Shown here: positions 62,471 to 64,000 of the stretch, piece after piece
How positions within the stretch are numbered: the stretch's first letter is position 1
Layout of the letters: every line of letters starts with the position of its first letter
From: an uncultured Bacilli bacterium
GTDB taxonomy: Bacteria; Bacillota_I; Bacilli_A; RF39; UBA660
NCBI GenBank assembly: GCA_934086935.1
Contig: CAKOIQ010000004.1
Location: 1-64,000, forward strand
Reading direction: 5' to 3'
DNA: 64,000 nt
Program-made: the position numbers and the translations under genes
Notes under the pieces: model-generated
The model's input: only the letters and a program-made list of their open reading frames with translations
What the model was told of the DNA's origin: nothing
Databases searched by the model: none

Positions 62471-63282
62471 ATCCAGTGATATTTACAATCGGAAACTTTG
62501 AACTTAGATGCTACTCACTTTTAATGCTAATAGCTGTAATAACATGTTTATATTTAATTAAAAAAGAAGCAAATAGATTTAATATAAAACCCGATTTTAT
62601 CTTTAATATGTGTTTTTGGACAATAATATTCGGTTTCATCTGTGCTAGATTATACTATGTCATGTTCAATTGGAATTACTATTCAAAAAATATATCTGAG
62701 ATTTTACAAATATGGAAAGGCGGCTTAGCAATCCATGGTGGACTTATTGGTGGATTGCTAACTATATTTTTCTATACCAAAAGATATGGTACCAGAACAA
62801 TTAGATATACCGATTTTATATGTGTGCCATTACTATTAGGTCAAGCTATAGGTAGATGGGGTAATTTCTTTAATGGAGAAGCACATGGAGTTGCAACAAC
62901 ATTAGAACATTTACAAAAATTACATATACCAGAATTTATAATAAAAGGAATGAAAATAGAAGGAATCTATTATACACCAACTTTTTTATACGAATCATTA
63001 GCCTGTTTTATCTTATTTATATTATTTCTTTTCATAAGAAGAGGCCCATACAGAAAAGTTGGCACTATGACTGCATTATACTTGGTAGGATATGGAACCA
63101 TACGATTCTTTATTGAAGCAAGTAGAACAGATGCTTTAATGTTAGCAGGATTCAAAATAGCCCAAATAGTATCATTAACCATGATAGTTATAGGCATAGT
63201 AATGCTAATGATAAATAAAAGAAAAAGTAAATTTGAAGATTTATATAATGATAGTAACAACGTTGACAAAATCAACTTTTAG
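62467..63282 (+). CDS. lgt: Prolipoprotein diacylglyceryl transferase
   Basis: Seven-helix enzyme that attaches diacylglycerol to the lipobox Cys. IWKGGLAIHGGLIGGLLTIF contains the essential His, and LLLGQAIGRWGNFFNGEAHG is the Lgt signature with catalytic Arg and Asn. The end (GYGTIRFFIEASRTDALMLA) carries the other conserved Arg. Substrates in this window include the lipobox proteins at 9579 and 11111. 271 residues, normal. It runs into the trxB-like gene after nine bases. Confidence 0.96.
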   Translation: MNPVIFTIGNFELRCYSLLMLIAVITCLYLIKKEANRFNIKPDFIFNMCFWTIIFGFICARLYYVMFNWNYYSKNISEILQIWKGGLAIHGGLIGGLLTIFFYTKRYGTRTIRYTDFICVPLLLGQAIGRWGNFFNGEAHGVATTLEHLQKLHIPEFIIKGMKIEGIYYTPTFLYESLACFILFILFLFIRRGPYRKVGTMTALYLVGYGTIRFFIEASRTDALMLAGFKIAQIVSLTMIVIGIVMLMINKRKSKFEDLYNDSNNVDKINF

Positions 63283-63291
63283 GAGAATAAA

Positions 63292-64000
63292 ATGTATGAT
63301 TTAATAATAATAGGACTAGGTCCAGCCGGTATAAATGCCTGCATATATGCCAAAAGGAGTAACTTAAACGTTTTAGTTATCGAAAGAGGTATGCCAGGAG
63401 GTACACTTCATAATATAAAAGAAGTGGAAAACTACCTAGGTTATGAACATATTAACGGTTCAGATTTAGCAATGCAATTTTATAAACAATTTAAAGATTT
63501 AAAAATACCTATGGTAAATGAAGAAGTGCAAAATATCGAAATAGAAGATGACATAAAAATTATAAAGACTAGCCAAGGAATTTATAAATCCAAAGCCATA
63601 ATTATTGCAACTGGTAGAGGACCATTAAAACTAAATATATCTAATGAAACATTACCTGGTGTGAGTTATTGTACATTATGCGATGGAAGTTTATATAAAA
63701 ATAAAGTTGTCGCTTTATATAGCTCTAATCCAAGAGGCTTAGAAGATGCAATTTATTTATCAGGTTTAGTACAAAAATTATACTTAATAACCAACAAACC
63801 AAAATTATTAGGCTCAAAAGAATTAATTGAAAAGGTTAATTCATTGGAAAATATAGAAATATTTTTTAACCAAAATATCCATGAAATAAACGGTAATATA
63901 AAAATTGAAAGTATAAAACTAAATGAAATATCATTAAAAATTGACGGATTGTTTATAAACAATGAATATGGACCGATAACTTACTTTGTAAAAGATTTAG
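63292..64000 (+). CDS. Thioredoxin-reductase-like flavoprotein lacking NADPH motifs (5' part)
   Basis: Runs off the window; 236 codons are visible. The FAD domain is standard: DLIIIGLGPAGINACIYAKR, then MPGGTLHNIKEVENYLGY and AIIIATGRGPLKL. The redox pair is in YCTLCDGSLYKNK (CxxC), as in bacterial TrxB. After it, the NADPH domain should show GGGDSAxEEA and HRRxxFR; instead the sequence is ALYSSNPRGLEDAIYLSG and ITNKPKLLGS. The nucleotide-binding glycines and 2'-phosphate arginines are gone, as in the ferredoxin-dependent, pyridine-nucleotide-independent thioredoxin reductases. AGGAG overlaps the lgt stop. Confidence 0.85.
   Translation, partial: MYDLIIIGLGPAGINACIYAKRSNLNVLVIERGMPGGTLHNIKEVENYLGYEHINGSDLAMQFYKQFKDLKIPMVNEEVQNIEIEDDIKIIKTSQGIYKSKAIIIATGRGPLKLNISNETLPGVSYCTLCDGSLYKNKVVALYSSNPRGLEDAIYLSGLVQKLYLITNKPKLLGSKELIEKVNSLENIEIFFNQNIHEINGNIKIESIKLNEISLKIDGLFINNEYGPITYFVKDL

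Overview
The window is one AT-rich chromosomal segment (by eye below 30 % GC) of a low-GC Gram-positive bacterium. Several features point to Bacillota on the Bacilli/Erysipelotrichia/RF39 side, close to the Mollicutes but not a mycoplasma. UGA is a genuine stop codon: it ends the abi, yitT, walJ, rlmH and MFS genes, and prfB carries the classic CUU-UGA-C frameshift site. Operon orders are Bacillus-like (rpsF-ssb-rpsR, rplI-dnaB, pcrA-ligA, pheS-pheT, yvlD-lgt). Two T-box leaders control aminoacyl-tRNA synthetase genes, and almost every operon ends in a short hairpin plus T-run. Many genes have a TGnTATAAT extended -10 box and little -35.

Layout. 1-7500 is the accessory-looking end: a cut-off gene, a broken acetyltransferase, an unknown protein, a transglutaminase-like protein, a Sel1-repeat protein that seems to be made from a leaderless mRNA, a DAACS symporter, a tRNA-binding OB protein, a flavodoxin/carboxymuconolactone-decarboxylase chimera, a DUF4362 protein and a frameshifted small membrane protein. 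7500-12300 holds a cysteine desulfurase coupled to a TtcA-like tRNA thiolase, then a surface group: a tiny lipoprotein, a CmpB-type membrane protein, an anchored rhodanese, a thioredoxin-like lipoprotein and a membrane-spanning XRE regulator. 12300-19300 carries prfB (frameshifted), yitT, a CwlD-like amidase, an Abi/HEPN gene in tandem with an HtrA protease, an ATP-grasp enzyme and ychF.

19300-27270 is the replication/ribosome block: an S6:S18-type leader, rpsF-ssb-rpsR, then rplI-dnaB-M23 peptidase-walJ-rlmH-Nudix-MFS-ung. 27272-27785 has no gene I can support. 27.8-36.2 kb has LemA, an MBL hydrolase, a GerQ-like spore-coat protein, T-box-lysS, a permease and T-box-pheST. 36.2-43.8 kb has rnr, an XRE/inactive-ImmA protein, pcrA and ligA. 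43.8-49.2 kb holds an envelope signalling group (two solute-binding domains fused to a degenerate GGDEF), YihY, a Trx-like protein and a CtpA protease. 49.2-51.3 kb has two degenerate EcfA-like ATPases in front of truA, with ecfT missing. The remainder carries a TagO/WecA transferase, a HAD-GtrA fusion with a CDP-alcohol phosphatidyltransferase, a MacB-like ABC transporter, pduL, dusB, a zinc-ribbon membrane protein, uvrA, yvlD, lgt and the start of a thioredoxin-reductase-like gene that lacks the NADPH-binding motifs.

Best leads: the paired EcfA-like pseudo-ATPases (each keeps what the other has lost), the pyridine-nucleotide-independent-looking TrxB, the SBP-SBP-GGDEF sensor, the flavodoxin-CMD chimera, the XRE/dead-ImmA protein facing RNase R, and sporulation-type genes (gerQ, cwlD) in an otherwise Mollicutes-like context. 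No tRNA, rRNA, CRISPR array, insertion sequence or prophage was found. All family calls are read from sequence motifs; no database search was run.
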